This document shows, one piece after another, positions 17,641 to 26,114 of a stretch of 64,000 nt of DNA. Position numbers and translations under genes: made by a program. The stretch lies in assembly GCF_030405905.1 (NCBI RefSeq), contig NZ_JASATW010000002.1:248001-312000 (forward strand). Direction: 5' to 3'. The notes under the pieces were generated by a model that made no database searches, had not been told where the DNA came from, and saw only the letters and a list, made by a program, of their open reading frames with translations. This DNA is from Sphaerothrix gracilis (lineage in GTDB: Bacteria; Cyanobacteriota; Cyanobacteriia; Phormidesmidales; Phormidesmidaceae). The stretch's first letter is position 1, and each line of letters opens with the position of its first letter.

Positions 17641-17920
17641 TCTGTATGTTGGCCCTTTGGGCGAACCCAAGAAGCTGATCCTTTAGAATATCCGCTGTCT
17701 GACGGACGCTTTCAGCCTGGATGGCGGATGACTTAAATAGGGTTTTCTCGGTACTTTGAATAAAGAGAAAAGAGCATTTTGATCTCAGGCTATCAAAACA
17801 ATCTGCTTGATTCTACTGATTTACAAAGTTGCAATTAAAAATGTTTGAAAGGCTATTTGAATTACTTAAATCTACTGATCTGCAAATTCTTTCTTACGCC
17901 TAAATTTAAAGCTAAGCACA
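17641..17920. other. AT-rich intergenic region with a direct repeat
   Basis: AT-rich stretch with no convincing gene. TCTACTGATTTACAAA (17812-17827) recurs as TCTACTGATCTGCAAA (17871-17886), 14 of 16 bases identical and 59 bp apart, ahead of the small genes at 17921-18596. It could be a pair of regulator sites. Confidence 0.4.
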
Positions 17921-18187
17921 ATGAAGTTGAATACGCGAAGATCGGCTAGTTTAGCAGATAAATGTCTCAGAGTAGACGCTTACAGGGGTATTGCTGATTT
18001 TGGGTATGAATTCAAGCACGAGCAAGATGCTCGCACTCACCTGTCTGACAATAAAGGCGAGGAGTGTGAGCGTCTCGCTCACGACCGGCCAACATCGGAT
18101 TCATCCCTTGATTCAGCAACGCCGCTTACAGGTTCAATGCTTCAGGGCTTATTAGCTGGAATGGGAGAAAAGCATGAACTCAATTGA
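17921..18187 (+). CDS. Doubtful small ORF
   Basis: 88 codons from an ATG without a clear ribosome-binding site. The product is hydrophilic and shows no motif I know. It overlaps the start of the better-supported small gene at 18174 by 14 bp. The DNA inside it folds into two short perfect hairpins (CGAGCA-AGA-TGCTCG at 18019-18033; GTGAGCG-TCT-CGCTCAC at 18066-18082), so the stretch could instead be a leader or a non-coding RNA. Confidence 0.25.
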   Translation: MKLNTRRSASLADKCLRVDAYRGIADFGYEFKHEQDARTHLSDNKGEECERLAHDRPTSDSSLDSATPLTGSMLQGLLAGMGEKHELN

Positions 18188-18350
18188 AGAAACAGTAGAA
18201 AAAATTTTTTCGACGCGTAGACTAACGCGCTACGATCAGCGACTGCTAATGACCTTATACGCCAAGCGGCAAATTAGTCGGCAAGATCAGGCTCTGATTG
18301 CTCGCATTTATGAAGCTTTGAACCAGGGACGCATTCGCGTGGTGGAGTAG
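18174..18350 (+). CDS. Small conserved cyanobacterial-type protein, 58 aa
   Basis: 58 residues from ATG 18174, with GGAG at 18164-18167 upstream (GGGAGAAAAGC). The sequence is compact and helical: an N-terminal MNSIEETVEKIFSTRRLTR, then QRLLMTLYAKRQISRQDQ and ALIARIYEALNQGRIRVVE. The pattern resembles small conserved proteins I have seen in cyanobacterial genomes, with the typical ending (I/V)xxVxxAL(x)xGxLRVVD. Function unknown. No membrane segment or cysteine. Confidence 0.7.
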   Translation: MNSIEETVEKIFSTRRLTRYDQRLLMTLYAKRQISRQDQALIARIYEALNQGRIRVVE

Positions 18351-18413
18351 CCTGCATACCCCGCTCTCGGTCAGACGTATTTTGCATCAGACTGACCAAA
18401 ACTAGGTATTATT

Positions 18414-18596
18414 ATGGTCCAGTGGAAAACACTCTTTTACAAAACGTCTATCTGGCTGGTCGCCGAGTGTTTGCTGGGCATTTTAGGGCTTGATCACCTC
18501 TGCGACTACAGCGAATTTTTAGAACATACCAAGCATATTAGCCACCATCTGCAGCCTGCTAATCAGTCCAGTCTGGTCGTTGTCGCTTGGAACTGA
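18414..18596 (+). CDS. Small conserved-type protein, 60 aa
   Basis: 60 residues. Start MVQWKTLFYKTSIWLVAE, then LLGILGLDHLCDYSEFLEH. An amphipathic or membrane-associated helix in the first half is followed by a polar region; the GLDxLxDYSEFL pattern resembles short cyanobacterial conserved hypotheticals. It lies 63 bp after the 58-residue gene on the same strand. Function unknown; moderately supported as a gene. Confidence 0.6.
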   Translation: MVQWKTLFYKTSIWLVAECLLGILGLDHLCDYSEFLEHTKHISHHLQPANQSSLVVVAWN

Positions 18597-18685
18597 TCAG
18601 CTATGAGAGTCGCTCTGACTCGTCATATCGCTCACAGCTCAGAATCAATCAAAGTTCGCCTAGAGATTTGTACAAATATTTGATT

Positions 18686-19465
18686 TCAAGCAAAGCTCAG
18701 ACGCGAATTTTTGAGATGAGCTAGATCCTTCAGAATTGCGGCTGTTACCTGAAGCTGCTGAAGGTCAAAGTCAGAGGAATTATTAGCTAAAAGCCGCAGC
18801 GTGAACTGAGACTGGGTATGAATCTGCCAGACTACTAGCTGCTCATGCCCCAACTGGGCACTTTGATGCTGGCCGAAGACGGACAGGGGGCAGGGCAGCG
18901 GGGGGCCAGATCGATACGTATAGCTTTCCAGCAAAGTCAGATCAGCCCGCATAATCGGCAGCATCGTTTTTAGCCGTTCTGGTTCCTCAAGTACAGCTGT
19001 CAAGCCGCTATCAGACTGCTGTAGCTTGTTGAGTAGGTCAGCTTCGGGTAGTAAATGCAGTTTGTCCTTAGCAGGTGGTAAGTGGGGCGCTTGGCAGGCT
19101 GAAGCAAATAGATACTGGGGATAGGCTAGTCTGCGGTAACACCAATAGCGTGCTAGCTCGAATGCAATCAGCGCGCCTAAGTGTTTGCCCCACAGCGCAA
19201 ATGGGCGATCGCCTAGCGGCAGCAGCGCCGATGACAGGGCATGAATCAAGGGGGCCATGCGGATAAAAGGTGCCTGAGCTAAACGGCCTTCTCGACCCGG
19301 TAGCTGCACCAAACAGACTTCTATTTCAGCCGGTAGCTGAAAAATCCATGACTGAAAAGCGGTTGGGCCTCCGCCTGCATAGGGAAAGCAAAAAAGCCGC
19401 AGTTGGGCCTGCGGATTAGGCCGGGGACGGACAATCCAGGGATTGGGTTGAGTATGAGAGGCCAT
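18686..19465 (-). CDS. Type II thioesterase homologue lacking the catalytic triad
   Basis: 259 residues with a clear type II thioesterase (alpha/beta hydrolase) framework: FCFPYAGGGPTAFQSW (25-40), VCLVQLPGREGRL, and helix ALIAFELARYW. The nucleophile elbow, normally GHSMG, reads GKHLG (93-97), so the serine is His95. The catalytic histidine region (normally GGHFF) reads QSQFT at 218-222, and no aspartate occupies the usual place after FG (197-198). All three triad positions are therefore lost while the fold signature is preserved. It may bind acyl carriers or have a non-hydrolytic role. No PKS or NRPS gene is nearby. Confidence 0.82.
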   Translation of the reverse strand: MASHTQPNPWIVRPRPNPQAQLRLFCFPYAGGGPTAFQSWIFQLPAEIEVCLVQLPGREGRLAQAPFIRMAPLIHALSSALLPLGDRPFALWGKHLGALIAFELARYWCYRRLAYPQYLFASACQAPHLPPAKDKLHLLPEADLLNKLQQSDSGLTAVLEEPERLKTMLPIMRADLTLLESYTYRSGPPLPCPLSVFGQHQSAQLGHEQLVVWQIHTQSQFTLRLLANNSSDFDLQQLQVTAAILKDLAHLKNSRLSFA

Positions 19466-19767
19466 GAATTCAGTCAGGATATAGGCTCACCGTAGCCTAC
19501 TGGGGGTCTGATGTAGAGGCTTGCACGCAGGGCTTGAGCTTTTCTAAATCTGAGCCGGTAAGATCTTTACAGAAATCCTGTTTTTATCGGTTTATTTCAG
19601 CCGGAGGCTCATACAAGCCGTAGTTTTTAAGGCCGACAGGCTTACGCTTGCCCTCTAGCTACTCAGTGCTGCGGTTCATGATTGCTCAGAGCGTTTTCAT
19701 CAGCTAGCTAGAACCCTTAATTTCGGCCTATCGTGAACTTAGTAGTGTTATCAAACCCCAGGCCAGC
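19466..19767. other. Intergenic region upstream of lnt
   Basis: 302 bp between the divergent thioesterase homologue and lnt. It should hold both promoters. I see no ORF, strong hairpin or recognisable operator. Confidence 0.4.
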
Positions 19768-21393
19768 GTGACCAAAGCCCAGACAAAGTTAGCCGTTCAC
19801 CGCCCAGCGATCGCCCGTCTTCCTCCCTGGCGATCGCTGCTGATTTTTGTCAGCGGTTGGGGTATGGGGCTAGCCCCGCCTCCGCTCAACCTGTGGCCGC
19901 TGGCTTTCATCGCCCTAGTGCCGCTATGGGTGATTTTGCGGCAGTCGCCGTCAGCGCCACAGGGGCGTCCTCAGCTACACTATCCACTGCTGTGGGGCTT
20001 GGGTTATCACGGCTTTGCCCTCTCATGGATTACCTATCTCCATCCGCTGACCTGGATGGGTATTCCCTGGCTAGGCAGCTTAGGAATCGCCCTTTTTGCC
20101 TGGGGATTCATTACCCTCTGGGGCGCGGCTTTGGTCATGATTTGGTTTGGGCTGTTGCGCTGGCTGTGGAGTCGCAAAACAGCGGTGCCAGTTTTCAGTT
20201 CCTTTAGACTGCGGCTGCTATCTGCAACAGCGCTTTGGTGTGCCTTGGAAACTGTCTGGAGCTGGGGGCCGCTTTACTGGACTTCGCTGTCCTATACCCA
20301 AAGTCCAGGAAATCTGGCTTTACTGCATCTAGGGCAGCTATCGGGACAGTTTACGGTTACGGCAGTCATCGTTGTAGTCAATGGTTGTCTAGCCGAAGCC
20401 TGGCTGAGCCACCGCCGACAGCAGACCTGGCAGGGACAGCCTCGCCGCTTGGCCTTGGGTGCAGGCGGCTTTTTGCTAGCCTGCTATTTGGTGGGCTATG
20501 GTCTGAAGTGGAGCGCACCTGTCGACCAGCTCCAGCGGAGTCTGCGTGTCGGTCTGATTCAGGGCAATGTGCCTACTCAAATCAAGTTAACTCCCGCCGG
20601 TGAACAACGGGCGATCGCAGGATACACCCAGGGCTACCAAGATCTCGTTCAGCAAGGCGTGGACGTTGTGATTACGCCAGAAGGCGCTCTGCCGTTCATT
20701 TGGCGGGAACCTGTGCAGCGTCAGAATCCTCTCTATCAGGCAGTATTGCAGCAGAAAGTACCGCTTTGGCTGGGCACTTTTGCGATCGCAGAAAAGACTT
20801 CGCCATTACAGCTCACCCAGAGTTTGCTAGCTTTTGACGGCGAGGGGGAAAGGGTAGGCCGCTACAACAAAGTCAAGCTGGTACCCCTGGGTGAATATAT
20901 TCCTTTTGAATCAGTATTGGGGCGGCTGATCCAGCGCCTCTCTTCAATTGAAGGAAGCTTGAAGCCAGGAAATTCACAGCAGGTATTTAATACCTCGTTT
21001 GGCCCTGTGGCTGTCGGCATCTGCTATGAGTCGGCTTACGGCGATATTTTTCGCGATCAGGTGGCCAAAGGCGGCCAGCTTATTGTCACAGTCTCCAATA
21101 ATGATCCCTATCCGGCCTATATGATGGCTCAAGATCATGCTCAGGACGTCATGAGAGCAATTGAAAGCGATCGCTGGGCAGTAAGAGTCACCAATACAGG
21201 GCTATCTGGCATCGTAGACGCCCACGGACATACGCTTTGGCTATCAAAACCTAACGTGTATGCGCTTCACAGCAGCACCGTCTATCGCCGCCAGTCCCGC
21301 ACTCTCTATGTCCGCTGGGGTAACTGGCTAACGCCGACGCTGCTGATAGCGGCGCTCAGCCTTTACGGGGCTGAGCAGCTTAAATACCGTTGA
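19768..21393 (+). CDS. lnt: Apolipoprotein N-acyltransferase
   Basis: 541 residues from GTG. It adds the third acyl chain to lipoproteins at the inner membrane. Residues 1-250 contain about six to seven membrane segments (WGMGLAPPPLNLWPLAFIAL motif early). The periplasmic nitrilase-like domain keeps the triad: Glu in VVITPEGALPFIW, Lys in YNKVKLVPLGEYIPFE and Cys in VGICYESAYGDIFRD. A final membrane segment lies at the C-terminus. Convergent with the gene at 21444. Confidence 0.95.
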   Translation: MTKAQTKLAVHRPAIARLPPWRSLLIFVSGWGMGLAPPPLNLWPLAFIALVPLWVILRQSPSAPQGRPQLHYPLLWGLGYHGFALSWITYLHPLTWMGIPWLGSLGIALFAWGFITLWGAALVMIWFGLLRWLWSRKTAVPVFSSFRLRLLSATALWCALETVWSWGPLYWTSLSYTQSPGNLALLHLGQLSGQFTVTAVIVVVNGCLAEAWLSHRRQQTWQGQPRRLALGAGGFLLACYLVGYGLKWSAPVDQLQRSLRVGLIQGNVPTQIKLTPAGEQRAIAGYTQGYQDLVQQGVDVVITPEGALPFIWREPVQRQNPLYQAVLQQKVPLWLGTFAIAEKTSPLQLTQSLLAFDGEGERVGRYNKVKLVPLGEYIPFESVLGRLIQRLSSIEGSLKPGNSQQVFNTSFGPVAVGICYESAYGDIFRDQVAKGGQLIVTVSNNDPYPAYMMAQDHAQDVMRAIESDRWAVRVTNTGLSGIVDAHGHTLWLSKPNVYALHSSTVYRRQSRTLYVRWGNWLTPTLLIAALSLYGAEQLKYR

Positions 21394-21443
21394 GGCAGAT
21401 AGCAGGACAGAGAGGACTTTGACCTATGGGCGATCGCTGGCAA

Positions 21444-22028
21444 TTACTGCACATACAGCGTGATGGGCTGATCGGGTTCGACTACCACGACCTGATCGGC
21501 ACTCAGATTACCCACTGCGACACCAGCAGCAGCGCCGCCCAATACTTCGCCTAGATCAATTCCGCCGAAGACCTCACCCAGCACAGCACCACCAGCCGCG
21601 CCAATAGCCGCGTCCTCAGCGATGGCACCACCAGAGGTGTCACGCGGATCTTTTTGATCGTCAATCACGCCGGAGGTGGCGTTCAGCGGATAGCTGCGGC
21701 CATCGACGAGCGCAGCCGTCGCCACGTAGCGCAGGCCGTCGTCGCCTGCTGGCTCATAGCTTCCCTGGATAACAGTACCGGGCGGCATATAAATCCCGTT
21801 AATGGTTGTTCCCTGCTCGACTTCCAAATTGTAGGCGTAGCTGCGATCTTCGTTCAGATACAGCGTTTCTGTTTGGCTACTCGAAGTCTCAATCGCAGTG
21901 CTTTGAGCAATTCTTACGGCTGTAGGCTGCTGTGCTTTAGCAGCGGTAGCTCCCATCAAAAAAGCTGCGCTAGCTGAAGTTGCTAGTAGACATTGGCTAA
22001 TGGAGAATTCAGATTTAAGCAGTTTCAT
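21444..22028 (-). CDS. Secreted protein with glycine-rich C-terminal region
   Basis: 194 residues. The first 33 are a signal peptide (CLLATSASAAFLMGATAAKA ending at AQQ). The middle carries a small beta domain (GTTINGIYMPPGTVIQGSY, ALVDGRSYPLNATSGVI). Residues about 137-173 form a glycine-zipper-like segment (AIGAAGGAVLGEVFGG, LGGAAAGVAVGNL), often seen in envelope-associated proteins. Function unknown. It is monocistronic on the minus strand. Confidence 0.75.
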   Translation of the reverse strand: MKLLKSEFSISQCLLATSASAAFLMGATAAKAQQPTAVRIAQSTAIETSSSQTETLYLNEDRSYAYNLEVEQGTTINGIYMPPGTVIQGSYEPAGDDGLRYVATAALVDGRSYPLNATSGVIDDQKDPRDTSGGAIAEDAAIGAAGGAVLGEVFGGIDLGEVLGGAAAGVAVGNLSADQVVVVEPDQPITLYVQ

Positions 22029-22226
22029 AGTTAAATATTTAGCGGATTTTCCTTGCTTAAATTATTACCAATAAGCGATATTTTGGCGTCCCCCAACAGT
22101 CGTAATCTGTCGCAGTCTTCGCTTCAATTCACTATAATTTCTCATCTGCTAACACAGAAGCAATAGTTGCTTAAACTAGCCGTGAAGCTATTAGCTGCAG
22201 TCGCAAAAATAGCCCCACAGATATTG

Positions 22227-22709
22227 CTAGTCATCTGATTTTTCGTGGGCGATCGCCCCTACAGTCGCTTTAACAACCTCAATGTAGGCGGCAGGGGCTA
22301 GCTGAATCATCAGACCACGCTTGCCAGCCGAAACGGCCACCTGCTCAAACTGCTGAATCCGCTGATCGACAAAAACCGGATAGTCTTTTTTAGCAGCGAG
22401 GGCAGTCACTCCGCCGCGAATGTACCCTGTGAGCGACTGCACCTGCTTCAGCGGGACTGTTTCAGTCTTGCGATCGCCCGCCAAACGCGCTAGCGCTTTC
22501 AAATCGAGCTGAGTATTGGCGGGAATCACAGCTAGGTAGATGCCTGCGCGATCGCCACGAGCAACCAGTGTCTTAAACACCTGAGTCGGCGGCAGAGCAA
22601 TTTTAGCGGCAATGCTTTCTGCCTCCAAATTATCAGGATCGACTTCATACGCTAGAAGCCGATAGGTAACTCCAAGCTTATCTAGAATGCGAACGGCATT
22701 TGTTTTCAT
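22227..22709 (-). CDS. ybaK: YbaK/EbsC-type aminoacyl-tRNA deacylase
   Basis: 160 residues of the YbaK/ProX editing family, which clears mischarged Cys-tRNA(Pro). Typical features are the N-terminal KTNAVRILDKLGVTYRLL, the substrate-pocket lysine region (PPTQVFKTLVARGD), LAGDRKTETVPLKQV, and GYIRGGVTALAAKKDYPVF with the conserved GxxxP-like loop, then SAGKRGLMIQLAP. No fusion to other domains. Trans-acting editing is the expected role. Confidence 0.92.
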   Translation of the reverse strand: MKTNAVRILDKLGVTYRLLAYEVDPDNLEAESIAAKIALPPTQVFKTLVARGDRAGIYLAVIPANTQLDLKALARLAGDRKTETVPLKQVQSLTGYIRGGVTALAAKKDYPVFVDQRIQQFEQVAVSAGKRGLMIQLAPAAYIEVVKATVGAIAHEKSDD

Positions 22710-22910
22710 CGCAGGTGTTCATAAACTTTGCGTGAAGGTTAGTTGGAGATTCCGGAAGACGGTACTTTTACGTAGAATAAGTCGTTAGAATTGGAGGCAG
22801 CGGGGATTACAAACTGTGAATTAATTCTAGAGCGCAACCCACGATGGGCACACTGAGTACGAAAAAAACAGGAGTCAGCAATTCAAGCCTGAGCTGAACT
22901 TGGGGAGAGG

Positions 22911-23264
22911 GTGCAGCAGTCTGATTCATTCCCCCGTTTACCATTCAACCCTATGTTTGCACTAGATACTGACTACACCATTCACTATCGCATCACTGAG
23001 TCTAAGGGCAGCTTCAAGCTGGCCTTTTGGGAGCCTGCGCCTCGCAACGAATACCGGACTCAGCCCTACCTTTTTATGGCTAACTATCTGCTGCGCTCTA
23101 TTGAGGAAGCTCGGGAGATTCTCAAGCAGTATATCCTCATGAGCGGTGCCAACAGCCTGCCCAGCACTGAACTACCCAATCACGGCAAGATTCACGTCTT
23201 TCCCCATCCCACCTGGTCTGGTCAAGAATTTAGCGTTCCTGAAGAGGAATCTCGGATTGCTTAG
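22911..23264 (+). CDS. Conserved hypothetical protein
   Basis: 117 residues from GTG 22911; ATG 22953 gives 103. The product is soluble and mixed alpha/beta, with DTDYTIHYRITESKG near the front and LRSIEEAREILKQYI as a clear helix. I do not recognise a family. It is monocistronic with a 140-bp gap to the SIMPL gene. Confidence 0.65.
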   Translation: MQQSDSFPRLPFNPMFALDTDYTIHYRITESKGSFKLAFWEPAPRNEYRTQPYLFMANYLLRSIEEAREILKQYILMSGANSLPSTELPNHGKIHVFPHPTWSGQEFSVPEEESRIA

Positions 23265-23404
23265 TCAGCATCTTTATTCCTCTATTTCAGTGACTACAGT
23301 TACCAAAATCGTAACCTGACCGGAAATATCGATAGGCTGTGACACAGTTAAAAGACAGTTTTTCAGAATGTCTTTACTATCGAATACTGGTTGGAGAATA
23401 GGCG

Positions 23405-24157
23405 ATGCTCAAACGATTGACTCAAAAGCTTGCTTGGCCCGTAGCGTTCCGCTCTCATTCAGCAGCATGGCTTGCCTTAATTGGTCTAGGAATTATTAGC
23501 TGTACTCATCCCATGCCCCTCTCGGCTCAAGAACAAGCCATGCGCATCTTGACGGTGACCGGAGAGGGCAGCGAAGACGTCCAAACGACTTTGGCAAAGG
23601 TAACCGTGGGTGTAGAAACTCAGGCTGAAACGGCTGCGGCTGCGCAAACAGAAACGGCTCAGCGCTCCTCAGCCGTTGTGGACTTACTGCGATCGCGCAG
23701 CGTAGACAAGTTAGAAACAACAGGTATTCAGCTCAATCCCGTCTACGACTACAGCGGCGATCGCCAGCGTATTCAGGGCTATAGCGCGGTTAACTTGGTC
23801 AGCTTCCGAATTGCAGCCGATCAGGCCGGAGCGCTGTTAGACGAACTCGTCAACGCGGGAGCTACGCGCATTGACAGCCTACAGTTTATTGCTGCCGACG
23901 CGGCCCTATCGGCTGCCCAACAGATAGCCCTGCAGGAAGCTACCCAAGAGGCCCAGGCCCAGGCCGATGCCGTCCTCGACACCCTCAACTTTACGGCCCA
24001 AGAAATTGTAGGCATCCAGATTAATCAGGCTAACCCACCTACTCCCGTTCCCTATGCCGCTCAGGCCCGACTTGAAGCAGACAACCTGGCACAAACCCCC
24101 GTTATTGCCGGCGAACAAACGGTGCGGGCGACCGTCACCTTACAAATTCGCTATTAA
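23405..24157 (+). CDS. SIMPL-domain (DUF541) secreted protein
   Basis: 250 residues with a signal sequence (AWLALIGLGIISCTHPMPLSAQ). The mature part matches the SIMPL/DUF541 family: ILTVTGEGSEDVQTTLAKVTVGVE, a Gln/Ala/Thr-rich helix, ETTGIQLNPVYDYSGDRQRIQGY and SFRIAADQAGALLDELVNAGA. These proteins lie in the periplasm or outer envelope; their function is uncertain, with proposed links to oxidative stress. A cysteine near the signal end (ISCTHP) leaves lipidation open, but the lipobox is poor. GGAG upstream of ATG supports the start. Confidence 0.9.
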   Translation: MLKRLTQKLAWPVAFRSHSAAWLALIGLGIISCTHPMPLSAQEQAMRILTVTGEGSEDVQTTLAKVTVGVETQAETAAAAQTETAQRSSAVVDLLRSRSVDKLETTGIQLNPVYDYSGDRQRIQGYSAVNLVSFRIAADQAGALLDELVNAGATRIDSLQFIAADAALSAAQQIALQEATQEAQAQADAVLDTLNFTAQEIVGIQINQANPPTPVPYAAQARLEADNLAQTPVIAGEQTVRATVTLQIRY

Positions 24158-24271
24158 GCTTTGCCGCCCTGCGTCACCCCTACTATTATCGCCGGAAGCT
24201 AAGCCAGAGGAATTGATGCGTTCGGTATTGCCGCAGCGCATCAGTCCTAATACTTGATTGAGGGTATCTGC

Positions 24272-24637
24272 TTAAAATTCGTCGTTACTGTCATAGCCGC
24301 CCGGCGGTGACTCGCTGTCCCGGCGAGAGCCCAAAAGCTCTAGGCGATCAACCTTGATGATTGGACTAGAGCGATCGGCTCCGGTCGAGCGATCCTGCCA
24401 ATGCTCAATTTTGAGGGAACCCGTCACGCCGATTAAACGCCCCTTGCGTACGTAGTTAGCAGCGACCTCGGCCGTCTTGCCCCACAGCTCCAAATTAAAC
24501 CAGTCAGGCTGATCGCTGCGACTAGAGCGACGATTGACCGCTAGGGTTAAACGACACTTAACGCTGCCAGACTCAAAGTAGCGAACATCTGGATCACCAC
24601 CGACCCGACCCACTAACGTAACGGTGTTTAAAGACAT
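24272..24637 (-). CDS. ssb: Single-stranded DNA-binding protein
   Basis: 121 residues with an OB fold: MSLNTVTLVGRVGGDPDVRY, a basic RRSSRSDQPDWFNLELWGK strand and YVRKGRLIGVTGSLKIEHW. The C-terminal tail is short and ends in YDSNDEF rather than the usual acidic DDxxPF tip. It protects ssDNA in replication and repair, and the tip normally recruits partners. Divergent from mreB with a 409-bp gap. Confidence 0.93.
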   Translation of the reverse strand: MSLNTVTLVGRVGGDPDVRYFESGSVKCRLTLAVNRRSSRSDQPDWFNLELWGKTAEVAANYVRKGRLIGVTGSLKIEHWQDRSTGADRSSPIIKVDRLELLGSRRDSESPPGGYDSNDEF

Positions 24638-25046
24638 ATACTTAAAGCCATCCCGAAAACTTAAGAAATTTCTGATGCGCCATCAGATGATAAACCTACC
24701 TGATTCGGTCTTTCAGCAATGAATTGAGTAAGTAAGAGGCTGCACTCTCCAGTCTAGATCATAAATTTAGGAGTTTTGAGACTCACTAGGACTGCAGATA
24801 CACGGGGCACCCCCCCCACGGTCAATAACCTATGCACTTCGTTAGACAGCTTACTTCGACAGTTCACAGACGGGCGCAACTAGCAACGCCATTGCCGCCA
24901 ATGACGCCAGTTTACTTTCAGAAGAGAGTTTACCCGACTAGACGCCGCGATACGAAACGTAATAGAATCCACTTCGACAAAACTTTGCGGACATTGTGCT
25001 GGAAGTTTTTCATTAAAACCGCTCGTTTTGGGGGCATTGTAGGCTA
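24638..25046. other. Upstream region of mreB
   Basis: 409 bp between divergent ssb and mreB. It contains a run of eight C at about 24809 and should hold both promoters. A 71-codon frame at 24832-25047 looks random and is rejected. No strong hairpin seen. Confidence 0.4.
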
Positions 25047-26090
25047 GTGGGTCTTTTTGATCGCTTATCCTTTTCCCGTGATATGGGTATTGACCTAGGA
25101 ACTGCCAATACCCTCGTATATGTGTCTGGCAAGGGGGTCGTCTTGCAGGAACCCTCAGTTGTCGCCATCGATCAGAATGACAAGAAGCCGCTTGCCGTCG
25201 GGGAAGAAGCTAAGAAGATGCTGGGCCGGACTCCCGGCAATGTTGTCGCCCTGCGACCGCTGCGAGATGGCGTAATTGCTGATTTTGATACGGCTGAGCT
25301 AATGCTCAAGCACTTCATTCGACAGGTGCATGAAGGACGAACACTGGTATCACCCAGAATCGTCATTGGTATTCCCAGCGGTGTTACTGGGGTAGAGCGC
25401 CGCGCCGTGATGGATGCGGCTGAGCAGGCCGGAGCTAGAACGGTTTACCTGATTGATGAGCCGGTAGCAGCGGCCATTGGGGCCGGACTGCCCGTAGCTG
25501 ATCCCACTGGCAATATGATTATTGATATTGGCGGTGGCACCACTGAGGTTGCCGTTTTAAGCCTGCAGGGAACTGTCCTGAGCGAATCAGTGCGTATTGC
25601 TGGGGACGAGCTAAGCGAGTCGATTTCGCAATACATGAAGAAGGTGCATAACCTGGTTATTGGTGAGCGCACCTCTGAAGAAATTAAGATCAAAATTGGC
25701 TCAGCCTATCCTACCCCCGATGACGGTGAGCTGATGATGGATGTTAGGGGCTTACATCTGCTTTCAGGGCTGCCGCGCACAGTTACCATCAAGGCACCAG
25801 AAATCCGCGAAAGCATGTCTGAACCGCTCTCCGTCATTATTGAAGCTGTCAAACGCACCTTAGAGCGGACGCCCCCTGAGCTAGCAGCAGATATCATCGA
25901 TCGCGGCATTATGCTGGCGGGAGGCGGTGCCCTGCTGCATGGTTTAGATACGCTGATCAGTCACGAAACTGGCATTGTGGTCCACGTAGCCGCCGATCCG
26001 CTGAGCTGTGTGGTTTTAGGAACAGGTCGGGTTTTGGAGAACTTCAACCAGCTTGAGCGGGTCTTTAGTGGTCGCTCTCGTAGTCTATAG
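25047..26090 (+). CDS. mreB: Rod-shape determining actin homologue MreB
   Basis: 347 residues from GTG. Bacterial actin that guides lateral wall synthesis at the membrane. Actin-fold motifs: phosphate 1 MGIDLGTANTLVYVSGKG, connect 1, phosphate 2 MIIDIGGGTTEVAVLS, adenosine GIMLAGGGALLHGL. The N-terminal amphipathic helix (MGLFDRLSFSRD) is short. First gene of mreBCD, 24 bp before mreC. Confidence 0.98.
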   Translation: MGLFDRLSFSRDMGIDLGTANTLVYVSGKGVVLQEPSVVAIDQNDKKPLAVGEEAKKMLGRTPGNVVALRPLRDGVIADFDTAELMLKHFIRQVHEGRTLVSPRIVIGIPSGVTGVERRAVMDAAEQAGARTVYLIDEPVAAAIGAGLPVADPTGNMIIDIGGGTTEVAVLSLQGTVLSESVRIAGDELSESISQYMKKVHNLVIGERTSEEIKIKIGSAYPTPDDGELMMDVRGLHLLSGLPRTVTIKAPEIRESMSEPLSVIIEAVKRTLERTPPELAADIIDRGIMLAGGGALLHGLDTLISHETGIVVHVAADPLSCVVLGTGRVLENFNQLERVFSGRSRSL

Positions 26091-26114
26091 CGCTAGTTCA
26101 TAAGTAAAATCTCT

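Noticed and set aside
24832..25047. 71-codon frame upstream of mreB
   Set aside because: Its product is basic, of random composition and lacks any motif; it overlaps the mreB start and has no ribosome-binding site.
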